The notes under the pieces: generated by a model | What the model was told of the DNA's origin: nothing | The model's database searches: none | Seen by the model: the letters and a program-made list of their open reading frames with translations, nothing else | NCBI RefSeq assembly: GCF_008831285.2 | Contig: NC_045151.1 | Span: forward strand, 4,647,544-4,711,543 | Length of the DNA: 64,000 nucleotides | DNA from: Nymphaea colorata | Taxonomy: Eukaryota > Streptophyta > Magnoliopsida > Nymphaeales > Nymphaeaceae | Direction: 5' to 3' | Translations under genes and position numbers: made by a program | Shown: positions 36,933 through 47,939 of the stretch, piece after piece | How the letters are laid out: each line of letters starts with the position of its first letter | Numbering within the stretch: the first letter of the stretch is position 1

Positions 36933-37984
36933 CTCTTAATGGCTTATCAAGTGAATATGAAGCGCTTATCACCACCGTTACCACCTTCAAGCAATTGCCA
37001 AGTTTTTTCGAAATTTTTGATATGCTGGTCACTCAAGAAATCCGTCTTCGCATTCTTGCACCACCATCATATAATAACAGCAACTCCTCCGCTGTCACCA
37101 TTGTTGCCCAACGTGGGCGAGGCCGAGGTAACTTCAACTCTGCAGGCGGAAGTAATTTCAACTATGCAAGAGGAAGAGGTAATGGTCGCAATGGTGGCCG
37201 CAACTGCAACAATAATAATTATGGCAATGGTGGGCATGAAAACAATACTCTCAGCCCCAACTTCAAATCTGCTCAAGGAATCCTTTGCCAATATTGTGGT
37301 CGTAGAAATCATACGGCTTGCCAATGTTATGATATACCAAAGGTGTTGATGGCTACGGCACTTAATGTTGGAGCTAACACAAGTCAAGCCAACACTAATG
37401 CATCTCCCTCTAATACAACTGATGATAGTCAAGAGTGGTACCCTAATACAGGAGCCACCCACCACAAGACTAGGACCAACCAGTCGATGCAAGGTATTAT
37501 TTTTTACTCTGGATCTGTTTATGTTGTTGTAGGCAGTGCAGAAAGACTTGCTATTAAAAGTGTTGGTAATATGTCACTACTATCTAAAAATACTTCATTT
37601 ACCTTAAAGAGTGTTCTGCATGCGCGAACATTACAAAAGAACTTACTTTCTATGGCCAAATTTACTAAAGACAACTCTTGCAAAATGGAATTCACACCTC
37701 ATGATTTTACTGTTAAGAATATGCAGATGGGGGAGATAATGCACAGAGGACTTCTTAAAGAAGGATTATACTCATGGTCGAATGCTTTTGGAGATACTGC
37801 AGCCGCTGGGACAAGGAATAAAGTGCAACATGAAGGTTGCAAAAGCTATCTTTCTATTTCAAATGGAGTTGTTGACACTTATATAGGGGACTCTAATAAG
37901 TTATTTGATTTATGGTATACACACTTGGGACATGCAAATGTTCATTTGATGAATAAGATGATTGCGTGAAGATTAATTTCTGTT

Positions 37985-38800
37985 GATTCTATGCATAAAT
38001 AAAAAGTGTGTTCTGTTTATGCCTTATCCAAGATGCATCAATTACCTTTCCGTAAAGCAGATTTCAAGGCTTCCGCTCCTTTAGAAATGCTTCATGCAGA
38101 TCTATGGAGACCTGCTCCGTGCACATCTACGGAAGGCTACAACTATTATTTGGTGATAGTAGATGATTACTCACGTTTTATATAGATATTTTCTTTAATA
38201 AAAAAAACAGAAACCTTTGTTTGTTTCTAGAATTTTCACAAGATTGTTGAGCGACAACTTGAACAGAAAGTGAAAATTTTTCATAGTGATTTTGGTGGAG
38301 AATTCTTAAGTCATGCCTTTTCTGATTATCTGAATGCTCAAGGCATTCGATGATGGCTTTCATGTCCACACACACCACAACAAAATGGCATTGCAGAGCC
38401 AAAGCATCGACATATTGTGGAAATAGGATTGAGTGTGCTCATCCATGCAAGTATGCCCACATGTTTTTAGATTGATGCTTTCAAAATGGCGGTTTACATT
38501 ATCAATCGGCTACCTATAATTGACATGCAGAAGGTGACACCATATGAAAAGTTACTTGGTGAAAAACCCCAATTGGAGCATCTTAAGGTATCTAGATGCA
38601 TTGTTTATCCTCTTGTTGGGCCTCAACATAAATCCAAACTTGCGCCAAAATCTTATGCTTGCATTTTCCTTGGCCAAAGGTTACATTTGCTATAATTCCT
38701 TAGACAAACGTGTCATCATATCTAGACATGTCTTATTTGATGAAAGTACCTTTCTTTATTCAGACATTTCTCCACTAACCACTGCCAACGAAATTATCCA
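37985..38800 (+). pseudogene. Copia 2 integrase relic
   Basis: Integrase inserts the cDNA. The text resumes with CSVYALSKMHQLPFRKADFK (a degraded zinc-binding start), then LEMLHADLW and YNYYLVIVDDYSRF (core start with catalytic Asp in HADLW). HSDFGGEF carries the second Asp, followed by HTPQQNGIAEPKHRHIVEI with the region of the catalytic Glu. INRLPIIDMQKVTPYEKLLG and the C-terminal KSYACIFLG complete it. In-frame stops occur within it (for example RF-stop-IF near 38180, and near 38353 and 38468), and there is a frameshift near 38690. Confidence 0.85.
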
Positions 38801-39134
38801 ATGGTAGTGTCCAACCATACTGATCCACCAATAGTCAAGCCTCTAATTTCTTTACCAAACCCTTGTTCCAACATTATTGAACCATGTAGCCAAAATCCTA
38901 GCAATCAAGATACCGAGCCTACACCTACTAGCATTGAAACCAATGTTGAACACAATGAACCTCTTCGTCAACCTAAACTTCAACCACCATCGTCACATGC
39001 CAATCATATCAAGAATCACCCTATGGTCACTCGATCTCAAGACGGGATGCGAAGTCCCAAATTTTTCTCTTATCTCAGTGAAACCAAGACCCCTATTGAA
39101 GACTCTGAACCCATAAATTTACGAGCAGCTCAAA

Positions 39135-40640
39135 AAGATTCTAGGTAGGTCGATGCCATGTCTAGTGAAATATATGCTCTTCACAAAAACAAAACTTGGG
39201 AATTGGTACCTTGCCAGCCTCATTATAACATTGTGAGTTACCGATGGATATACAAGGTCAAATGACATGCAGATGGCTCAGTGGTACGATTCAATGCTCG
39301 TCTTGCAGCCAAAGGGTATAGTTAAAGATAAGGTATTGATTATTCAGAAACTTTTAGTTCTGTCATTAAACCTACTACTATTGTTTGGTTTTATCTATTG
39401 CTACCAATCAGGGATGGATTATTCACCAACTGAATGTGAACAATGCCTTTTGACACACTAAAGGAAGAAGTATATATGAGTCAACCGCCAAGGTTTGTAG
39501 ACACTGATCATCCTGATTATGTGTGCAAATTGAAGAAGTCTCTATATGAACTTAAGCAAGCTCCTCGAGCATGGTTTGAAAGTTTGAGCACATATCTCAT
39601 GTCTAAAGGATTTGCAGGATCCAGATCTGAACCATCTCTGTTCGTATATACTTCGCCTTCGTGCATTGTGTATATTCTCATATACGTTGATGATATTATT
39701 TTGACAGGAAACTCCCCACTTGAGATACAAAACGTCATTCATAAGATGAGTAACAAATTATCCATCAAGGATTTGGGAAACCTCCATTACTTCCTTGGGA
39801 TAGAAGTAGAATATAATGGATCTGAATTTTATCTCTCACAAAGAAAATACATAAGCGACATCTTTGTTAGAGCTCAAATGGGAGAAGCCAGAGCCGTCAT
39901 CACACCAGCTGCCCCTAACGTATCTCTTTCAAAATTTGAAGGAGAAAAACTCAAGGATGAAACTCTGTATAGAAGCATTGTGGGTGCACTTCAATATGTG
40001 ACCCTCACATGTCCAGACATTGTATTTGCAGTCAACAAGGCATGTTAGTTTCTTCATGAACCCACTGATCTTCACTGGACTCATGTAAAATGGATTTACA
40101 TGATCCTTCGCTATCTTCAAGGAACTCGAGTTTATGGTCTACATATAAAAGCTTCCCCACATTAAAAACTTGAAGCATATTCAGATGCTGATTGGGCCGG
40201 TTGTCCTGATGACAGAAGATCCACAAATAGATTCGTCACTATGTTGGGTGGAAACATAATCTCTTGGGGATCAAACAAACAACATACAGTAGCACGTTCA
40301 AGTACGGAGGCAGAATATAAGGCAAAGGCTGGAGCTACTGCAAAACTTAGATGGCTAAGGCATCTTCTCAACGACTTATAGGTCCCACTACATGAAGTCC
40401 CTATATTAAAGCGTAATAATCTGGGAGCCACTTATGTTGCAGCCAATCCTGTTTTTCATGCACAGACAAAGCATATCGAAATAGATTTTCACTTTGTTAG
40501 AGAAAAAGTTAGTAAAAGAGAAATTCAAGTTGAACTTGTCAAATCCAAACATCAGATAGCGGATATTTTAACAAAACCGTTACTAGGGCCGAGGTTTCAT
40601 TCTCTCAAAGACAAACTCAATCATGTTGACACAAGTATTG
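39135..40640 (+). pseudogene. Copia 2 reverse transcriptase and RNase H relic
   Basis: RT starts with VDAMSSEIYALHKNKTWELV (39147 on). A damaged stretch leads into a 201-codon open part (39443-40048) with [20 protein letters not shown], the catalytic [11 protein letters not shown] (about 39685-39715) and [14 protein letters not shown], as expected for copia RT. RNase H follows after a stop: [43 protein letters not shown] and a C-terminal ADILTKPL. Stops at 40046 and near 40164 and 40380 prevent full translation. Confidence 0.88.
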
Positions 40641-40999
40641 GTTTGAAGGGGCTTGATAAAATAACGATGGCTGAAGATCATGATGAAAGATCTCCTCCTA
40701 AAATCAAGCAATCAGCTGATGATCAAGATGGAAGATCACTCCTAAAATCAAGCAGTGAGCTGAGGATAACGATGGAGAATCAATTCCTAAAATCAAGCAA
40801 TCGGCTGAGCATAAAGAGTTACCTTGTTTATCCAAATCAAGGTTCATGATTATTGGATCCCTATTGTAACATCAACTATAAATATCAATAAAGAACTCTC
40901 TCAATATCATCGAGAAAGAGAGGTGTGTGTGTCTGAGTTGAAATCCTAAAATCAAGTTAATTGTTTGAGTGTTTCTTACTATATCTGCTTTTTCATCCA

Positions 41000-41132
41000 C
41001 CCCATGGCAATATAGAAATTTTCATGTGGGTGTGTGTGTCTGAGTTGAAATCCTTTGGCCATTTGAAAGTCCATCGTCATGCATCGAGTGGTCTGCTATG
41101 AAAGATGGGTGGATTTTTCTGTCCAAACCCAG

Positions 41133-41192
<60 letters not shown>

Positions 41193-42830
41193 AGAGAGAG
41201 AGAGAGAGAGAGAAAGAGACTTTCTGTTTTACCGGTGCTTAACTGGCCAAGGGAACTGCACATGGCAAAGCTTGAACAAAAGCTACGACCAACTATGTTC
41301 TGTACGTCTTGTGGCTTTCAAGAAGTTTTTAGGTATATCATCTTTCTTGTGCAGAGGAGAAGAACGTGGAGGGGCAGAACCTGGTGGTGCCATCACGGGC
41401 CGCTTGTGTCGAGGAGATCCAAGGCACTAAGAGCAGCTACCCGGAAACGCTTCTTCTCCTCCTCCACCGTCTTCTTCCTCTCAATTGCTCATTCCTTGCA
41501 TTTGCCCCCTTCCTCCGTTATCTCAGAAGAGCTTCTATCTATCTCACTTCAATTTAATCCAAGGAAACCAGTCAAGCTTCAATAAGTAGACACGCACCAC
41601 TTTTACTTGCGGATGCAGTTGGTGCAGATCAGGGAGAATTTTGTGTCTGTTCATGGTATTTGTACAACCCGCTTTCGGTTTGACTAAACCTAACCTGGCA
41701 CAGGACGTGGGTACATGGTGACACGACGAGAGCAGATCGGATCATCAGCCAGATCACAGATTCAGATAGATCTGAATTCCCCCACCACTAGTTGAACGCG
41801 TCAACAATTCGTGGAGCCTGCCAAACAAGGACATGGCCGAGACGACCCGTTCAGTGTCGAACTTAAGTTCAAGTTGAACTATCAGAGGCTGCTTGGAAGG
41901 CATGAACCTGAGGCCTGGCCTTGTTTGAGCCCCCGCAGCTTCAGAGTTGGAAATGGGAAACCAAGGGACTAAATGAAGAACAATCACGTATCAGGGACTA
42001 AAATACAAGCCTAGACCAAAGATGGCCGATCCTGTAGCGTGCCCCAACTCCGGACCAACTCTATGTGGATCCAGTTAGACTCCCCAAGAACATGTACGCT
42101 CACCCAGAGTCATTCGAGGTTTGATCATGATCAAGAGCAACCAATTTGTTTAGAACAAACACCGACTTCCGATGCAAGAACAAACAACAACTTGATGCCC
42201 CAGACCTAGATTAAGCTTAAAATTAACAGAATACCCAAAATATACATAGACTGAGGAAAGTATGTAACAGGTGAGAAGATCACCTGATCATCTTAAGCAT
42301 GTTGTCATATGCTGCTTGTGCTTGCTGCATTTGATCTGTAATTAGTGGATAAGACATGGATCAGATTGTAGTCCGAATAATCACCATTGGCGTGATTAAA
42401 CTTTTTCTTACTGGCGTTCTCCCTTCTCTGATAAAGGTTGAAAAGAAATACTGAAAATAATGCAGTTTTCTGGTGTAAGAGCCTTCAGAATCTGCAGGGA
42501 CCTAGTGCAACAGGCAGCAAGGCGGCTCACACTAAAGAAGTCTAAATCCCTGTCATGCTTCAGTGTATTATTCTTCTGTTCTGGGTTGTAAATGATGGCA
42601 GGCATGACACCAAGTTGAAGGAAGTTGAAGGATGCGTGTAGGTCTGCTCAAGTCCCAAAATAAGCTAGAATGGTGTAAGAGTATGGGCTTGAGGATTTTA
42701 TGCTCTCCCAAGTAAACATTAAAAATATATATATTTTGAAACCACTGCTCATAAGTTGAAGGATGCTGTATCATTTTTCTGGCGTGACTAATTGTGCATC
42801 CTAAAGCTCTAAAAAGCAGCCTACGGTGGC
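41000..42830. other. Region downstream of copia 2, no gene recognised
   Basis: A TA/GA microsatellite (about 41136-41219) is followed by a moderately GC-rich stretch (41220-42300). This has ORFs up to 168 codons on the plus strand, much of them translated microsatellite, and I recognise no protein. A phrase such as gatccagttagactcc (42069-42084) and the loose LTR-like style suggest retrotransposon debris. An RNase H fragment follows at 42830. Confidence 0.45.
41136..41219. repeat. (TA)n(GA)n microsatellite
   Basis: About 55 bases of TA followed by about 28 bases of GA with one interruption near the end. Confidence 0.95.
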
Positions 42831-42835
42831 TTGAT

Positions 42836-43140
42836 CATCTGGCGAAACAGAATATGGAGCCTTCGTCGCTACCACAGCAGAACTTACTTGGCTCTCCTTC
42901 TTAAGGATATTGGGATCTATCTCTCCAAGCCACCAGTGCTCTTTTGTGACAATATCTCAACATTACATGCTACTATTTAGGCCAGCTTTCCACTCAAGAA
43001 TGAAACATCTTAAACTAAATTACCATTTCGTAAGGGAAAAAGTGGCTTTTGGGGTGTCGGAGACTCGATTTGTTTCAACCGAAGGGCAGCTCGCAGACTT
43101 TTGTACTAAGCCATTATGGCAAAGGGAACTTAAATTTTAA
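42836..43140 (+). pseudogene. Ty1/copia RNase H fragment (element 3)
   Basis: The frame encodes ..EYGAFVATTAELTWLSFLL then KDIGIYLSKPPVLFCDNIST. After a stop and a frame change it gives LKLNYHFVREKV, STEGQLADFCTKPLWQREL and a stop. These are the last RNase H motifs of copia pol: a degraded active-site region, LFCDN with its Asp, H.DYHFVRE, and the LAD..TKPL tail. The sequence differs clearly from copia 2, so this is a separate family. Nothing of the upstream RT is present. In intact elements this domain removes RNA from the RNA:DNA hybrid. Confidence 0.85.
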
Positions 43141-44047
43141 CCGTGACACTTAGGCATGTGACAACTTCCTACTTTTTGGATGAGGGGAGATGATAACATA
43201 AATCCCATGATTCCATAACAGCTTTCCACAAAATCATCAGCAAGGGATATCGCACACATCTTGTAGGGATGAAGGTTATACCAAAATTATTTGCAATAGT
43301 TATGATCCAAATCAAAAAACAAAATCTGTTGTAGCCGGTGTAACAAATAAAAACAAAAAATGCAGCACCAACTTCCAATTTGAATTGCATAGCCTCTTGT
43401 ATAAAATGAGTATTGAGGAAGGAAACCAACCATCAAAGCATTGAGCGGTGGTTGAGATAGTGGACGTAGGAGTATACCGGACCACTTTAGAATTTCCTTT
43501 TTTTTCTGCACTGTTCATTCTTTACGGACGTACCAAATTCAGACATTGAAACCCTTAAACTCCACTATTGATGGAAGAACCACCCTGCGAAACTGAGCTT
43601 CCATGGTTGATGTCTATGATGGTGGTTGTTCATTTCATCCCTAACGATACGAGCGGCACTGTAGATTCCAAATTGCCACAAATACACCAACCCACCATTA
43701 GACTTCATAAACCTCAAACTTGACAAATGTATTTGGTGTCGAAATTCTTCAAGCCCATCTTCAATGAAGTCGGGTATGGCGACCTAGTAAGATTCATCTA
43801 GTCAATGATGGCGGAGTCCTGCGAGGGAGGGCAATATCATCAATCACTTGTACATTGGATCATTGTATAGATGCACATTTTTCTCACTTTCCCAGGCTTT
43901 TGCTAGGGCATGCTTGTTTTTTTCTTTCTCTTTACCTCTCCATCTATTACTGGTTTTTCCTTAATTAGTTGGCCTCACTAAGTTTTGGCCTTGTGTTTTC
44001 TCTTTTCTTGCTGTTAGGGCTTGGTCTTAATTTGCTGTGACCCTGCT
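43141..44047. other. Intergenic stretch, no gene recognised
   Basis: It contains short minus-strand ORFs (for example 43169-43518 in three frames) without motifs. A phrase 'tagagttggttgatgtctatgatg'-like T/G-rich text suggests no exon. Nothing supported. Confidence 0.4.
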
Positions 44048-44228
44048 TACCAGTAGCAGAGCTACTTCTTAGCTAGGGTGAGCCACTGCCCACACCAGCA
44101 TATCAAAAAGCTCGTCACGATGTGCCAACACCACATTGCTATGACTCTAAAATTATATGCAGTACCCACACTAGCTTGTGCCACTAATGCAAGCCCTTGG
44201 CTGAAAAATCCTGGTTCTGCCACTGCTG
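44048..44228. repeat. Dispersed repeat, copy 1 ('gcccacaccagc' family)
   Basis: This copy and 53590-53765 share, in order, agagctacttSttRg, actgcccacaccagc, atcaaaaa, gttgccatgactc-like text, cttgtgccactaatg-like text and aaaaatcctggYt. A shorter relative with 'tgcccacaccagcccaca' lies at 50925-51000. Probably an old DNA-transposon or MITE family. Confidence 0.65.
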
Positions 44229-44588
44229 TTTACAATTGGTGGTACCTGTAAGCAGGCGTTGAATCGTTTGTTCCCCCTATGTTGCTTCTATATTATGTGA
44301 GCTATATATCTTCTTTTTCTTCTTCTTCGTCTTTCTCTATGACCATACGTTTTCTGGTTTTCAAAAGAAGTAGATTTCATGATTTGTGCTTGTTCTTTAG
44401 TTATAGTACTCAAACCTAGTAGTAATTCAAGTATTCTTTTCTTTACCAAAATACAACATAGAGATCAAGTTTTGTTCGCCACTTTGTGTATATAGTGAGT
44501 TGTACATGGAATGTGGACCATATTACCAATATGTATATTTACTTTAATGCTCAAACATTATATGTGTGTAACAAATACTTTTAATTAT

Positions 44589-44775
44589 GTCGTTATCTCA
44601 TGCCTCTATCATTATCTCGTACCTGTCACTACTTCTTACTCTTGTCGTTGTCTCATATACATTATCTCATACCCATTATTATTATCATATCTTTATTATT
44701 ATTTTATACCCATTATCTTACGCCCCCTCATATGACATAAGTATGAGATAATGATAGAAGTATAAGATAACGAGC
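44589..44775. repeat. Imperfect inverted repeat built of 'atgagataatga' units
   Basis: The left arm 44589-44623 (cgttatctcatgcctctatc and onward) is matched by the reverse complement of 44740-44775 at most positions. Each arm contains the short unit atgagataatga (or its complement) two or more times, so the structure is a two-way minisatellite around a centre near 44690. Confidence 0.7.
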
Positions 44776-44975
44776 TAGTATGAGATAATGACAGAAGTAT
44801 AAGATAATATGTATGATATTACAACATATGCATGAGATAATGAAATATGTATGGGATAACACCATGAGTGAGGAAAAAGATGAAAATATTTTTTGCCACC
44901 CATAGGGATATATTGGTTGTAATGATATGCACATACGACAAGTTTTACATTTATCAAATCCAAAAATCTTCATTT

Positions 44976-46067
44976 TACGTTTTTTTTTTTGTCCCTACAA
45001 AAGTTTTCTTTTTGCATTAATTATGGGTATTTTTTGTCGTGAGGAAAATGGGGCACAAAAAATCATACACGACACACGTATAGAGCCAGCTTGACTCACA
45101 TGGCCAATTTCTGGTGTGCTTGATCATGAGGGAAAAGTACGTGCTAGAACTACCGGTTGCAGTACTCGACCTTATAAGATACTCCCTACCGTCTAGTTTT
45201 TTTGAGATTATAAATACTGCACTAATATTTTCCAGCCATACTTATTGAATGATGACCCATTCAGATTGTTCATCTACATACAACGCAACGATATGAGAAA
45301 GAGCTGGAAAAAGAGTAACGCCAAAGGTAGCCTGTTATGGTCATGGAAGATATCTTCGGGACAGCTGGGAGAGTGGGTCCTTTGATTTTATCAGTACTGT
45401 TTATAAACTGGTCATTAATTGACAAGCAAGCTCTAACCTCATCCTTTTCTCTCCAACCACTCTTCGGCTCCTGGTTTTTGTCTTACAACAGTGGTGACAG
45501 CGAGAAAGAGAGAGTGGATTCAGTCAACCGACTTTTGGGATCAAACTTAGAAGGATGAGCTCAAGCGACTCAAACGTATAATTGTTTCTTTTAATCAATT
45601 TTGAAGAGAATTTTAAAATAATCTGAGTTTGAAATAAATAATTGAGAGATCATAAAACTTTAGTATAGCATTTTTTCAAAAACTTGTTCAAGGGCAGAAC
45701 TCACCGGTGAAGTCAAATGGATGGATGCCAAAGAGCATGTGAAAGCAGCATGGTCAAACCACAGCTTAATTAGTATGGCATGCAAACGTATTTGAATGAA
45801 CAAGCACCGATTCGCAGAGAACATCAGGAACGCGGTGCAATTTGCTGCAATTTATAAACTATGGGCGCACGGCCGATGGACAGCCGAGTTGCAAAAGCTT
45901 GCTTGGCGGCGCGGAACTCCTTTTCTTTCCTTCATTCCTTCCTTCTTTTCTTCTTTCCTTCCTTCTTGTTGGGGCTGGTCGGGTTGCCGTGGTGAGATAC
46001 TTGCTTCTTGCGTGTGGACCGACGTGACTGAGATTTCATTTTCTAATTAGTTGAAAGGGATGTCATC

Positions 46068-46113
<46 letters not shown>

Positions 46114-46463
46114 AGATGATATACATGCTGAAACTGCATGTTGTTCACATGCAACAAAAGAAAGAGCTTCACACGTCTCTCTCTCTCTCTCACTGTTGTC
46201 GCTCTCTCCCCCTCTCTCTCTCTCTTGCCTTTGCCCATCATATTAGAGTTGGTAGCGATTAGTTTCTTCATTTTGAACATTTTCACTTGGGAGGCTTTTA
46301 ACGGATGTAATTGCACATACAAAAAAAAAAAGTTTGGTGAATGTATTCTTCTGGTGATTTGCCTGTTTTTTGAACGTGCATATCATGCTTACAATTTTTT
46401 TTCTTCTGGAAAAAGTAAGAATATAGTTTTGGTTTCACAAGTCTCTAAAGAACATTCTTTATA

Positions 46464-46507
<44 letters not shown>

Positions 46508-47204
46508 ATGCCAGACCACTAAGGTAAGAAAAAAAATCTGGCCTCTTAATTTTATGTTAAAAATATTGTAAACAAAATATGAACATCCTAATGTGTTCGT
46601 AAATGGCAATTCAATATGATATTTCAATTAAAGTTAATTTGCAAAAAAAAAATCATTTTTCTACTATCAAAATGTTGATGCTATAGGAGTCATTCATTTT
46701 ATATTATTAAAAAAAAAATATTAAAGTAAAAAATGACTAACTTAATACATGTTCCTCATCAAATCACTCTTAACATAATATCCATAAAGTTAGTTGGCAT
46801 AAATAAATGTTTTAATAATTATTTTGACTAGGTCTGGTTTTTGTCTTTACCTAAGTGATCTAGTGTGTCTGTGTGTGTAAAATGCTGTCATGTGTGGAAT
46901 GTTGCTGGAGGATTAAAATTTTAAAATTTATCATTAAAAAGTGGAAACTAAGTTGGCATTTGCTACGGTTTATGGTGTGACGAGGGATGGTTTTATGATG
47001 ATTTATGGTGTTTTGTATGATAATGTTTTAAATTTTAACCATCCAGCAACTATCCTACACATGGCAGCATTAACTTAATTGCTGAATGGCAATGCTTAAG
47101 GTGATTTCTTAGCATCCGCAAGGAACTCTGGGCAGCCTTACCTTAAGAAGCTCCTACTGGTTGTCTTTAACTAACGTAAATGGTTTAAGTGGCTTCAACG
47201 ATGC
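44976..47204. other. Intergenic stretch with TC and TA microsatellites
   Basis: Microsatellites: TC at about 46068-46110 and 46174-46225, and interrupted TA at 46460-46507. There is a TTCC-rich run at 45925-45970. ORFs in this area are translated simple repeat or lack motifs. Confidence 0.5.
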
Positions 47205-47331
47205 TTGGAAGCAAGGAGGAAGCTACAAAAGGCCTTAGTATTCTCAGCTAGGTACGCTACTATTGTTTCTGTTTTATATCATGACCCTACAATGGGGAAT
47301 TCTAACATGGATAACTATTCTGATAATGCAG

Positions 47332-47389
47332 GTATGGTGATGGAGAGCCAACAAAAAATGCTGAAAGGTTTTATAAATGGTTTATGAAC
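47332..47389 (+). pseudogene. P450 reductase exon, FMN phosphate loop
   Basis: Acceptor taatgcag, donor gtgagt, and a 58-base open exon encoding [19 protein letters not shown] after one base that completes the previous codon. The phase agrees with the preceding piece (AG|G). Confidence 0.88.
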
Positions 47390-47478
47390 GTGAGTTTTGA
47401 AGAGATCAAGTTAGATAAAATTTAATAGTCCACTTGTGCATATATTTATATGTTCAACATTTTCGTTTTTCATTTTAG

Positions 47479-47562
47479 AGAAAAGAAAGAGGAACTTGGC
47501 TCGAGAACCTTCAATATTGTGTCTCCGTCTTGGGCAATAGACGGTATGAACACTTCAATAAT
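47479..47562 (+). pseudogene. P450 reductase exon, GNRxYEHF block
   Basis: Acceptor tcattttag and an 84-base open exon in phase 0, ending at AAT before gttagc. The YEHFN block is diagnostic of cytochrome P450 reductases and related diflavin enzymes. Confidence 0.88.
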
Positions 47563-47660
47563 GTTAGCAATGACACTCTTCCTGTCTAATTCCATTCGGT
47601 TGGTTTTTCTTTCAGTCGTTAATTTTACTTTTTCTTTTTGGTAACTCTTCAACATTACAG

Positions 47661-47697
47661 GTAGCTAAGGTGATTGGTGAGGCTCTCACGAAGCACG
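47661..47697 (+). pseudogene. P450 reductase exon, VAKVIGEALTKHG
   Basis: Acceptor aacattacag and donor gtaagt. The frame continues directly from the previous exon and ends with one base of the Gly codon that starts the family's G-G-K-R-L stretch; that next exon is not found downstream. Confidence 0.8.
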
Positions 47698-47939
47698 GTA
47701 AGTTGCTGAATCAACTTGAGCTTTGGTTTTAAATCCTATGACAGTGAGATCGTTGGCTTTCTTTTGGCAGTAATGGGGGACGCCACATTTTGGTTTTGTG
47801 TGGTTCTTCTATGATTGTTTTTCATAACCTAGTAGCAGAATCCTTCACAAGTTTGTGAAGTGTCCATTCATATGTGCCTTTCTTTGTTCAGTTGATTGAC
47901 TAGTGCCATTCAAGTGGTCCTTCTTGGTAGTGCAATAGT

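Larger units (their letters stand above)
35548..37969 (+). pseudogene. Copia 2 gag, protease and GAG-pre-integrase, interrupted
   Basis: Gag starts as DKKNYLLWRSQITSVMKS (35551 on), with ..DTWERADQLALSWIMATV near 35690. It continues in other frames (LEQQYASQTNLRIIQLKRDL) to about 35991 and resumes after the inserted element as LNGLSSEYEALITTVTTF (36937 on). A Gly/Asn/Arg-rich stretch is followed by the zinc knuckle CQYCGRRNHTACQC (about 37287-37328). The protease site reads EWYPNTGATHH near 37432; the catalytic Asp of D-T-G is Asn. The pre-integrase motif ends as LFDLWYTHLGHANVHLMNK before a stop at 37967. In a live element gag packages the RNA and the protease processes the polyprotein. Confidence 0.85.
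35443..40995 (+). mobile_element. Degenerate Ty1/copia element 2, nearly full length
   Basis: All copia domains follow one another: gag, protease, GAG-pre-integrase, integrase, reverse transcriptase, RNase H. A primer-binding-like word (ggtatcattgctgctg) is at 35443-35458. A purine tract (tttgaagggg, 40642-40651) precedes a probable 3' LTR of about 343 bases beginning near 40653, with tataaat at 40878, aataaa at 40888 and an end near ..tgctttttca (40995). The left LTR cannot be delimited. A stretch around 'ccccatggcaa..gaaattttcatgtg' occurs on both sides (about 35285 and 40999), which may be LTR or flanking duplication. Many stops and frameshifts show the element is dead. A hAT-like element interrupts gag. 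Confidence 0.85.
47205..47697 (+). pseudogene. NADPH-cytochrome P450 reductase fragment (FMN domain exons)
   Basis: P450 reductase passes electrons from NADPH through FAD and FMN to microsomal P450s. Four exon-like pieces match its N-terminal flavodoxin domain in order, with GT..AG introns. Piece 1 is EARRKLQKALVFSA (47205-47251), where the family has Y-E-E-K-L-K-K-E. Piece 2 is [19 protein letters not shown] (47332-47389), the FMN-binding YGDGEPTDNAARFYKWF motif. Piece 3 is RKERGTWLENLQYCVSVLGN and RRYEHFNN (47479-47562), the family's KERGEWLQNL..GLGNRQYEHFN. Piece 4 is VAKVIGEALTKHG (47661-47697). No membrane anchor, FAD or NADPH part is seen on either side. Changes such as VLGNRR for GLGNRQ, and a shortened first piece, suggest a fragment that is no longer functional. 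Confidence 0.85.

Noticed and set aside
36436-37032. Minus-strand ORF of 198 codons
   Set aside because: It crosses the boundary between the hAT-like element and copia gag and includes the CT microsatellite as Glu/Arg repeats; it is a shadow.
41079-41585. Plus-strand ORF of 168 codons
   Set aside because: The first third is translated TA/GA microsatellite and the rest has no recognisable motif or supporting context.
46138-46527. Plus-strand ORF of 129 codons
   Set aside because: Both ends are translated TC and TA simple repeats.
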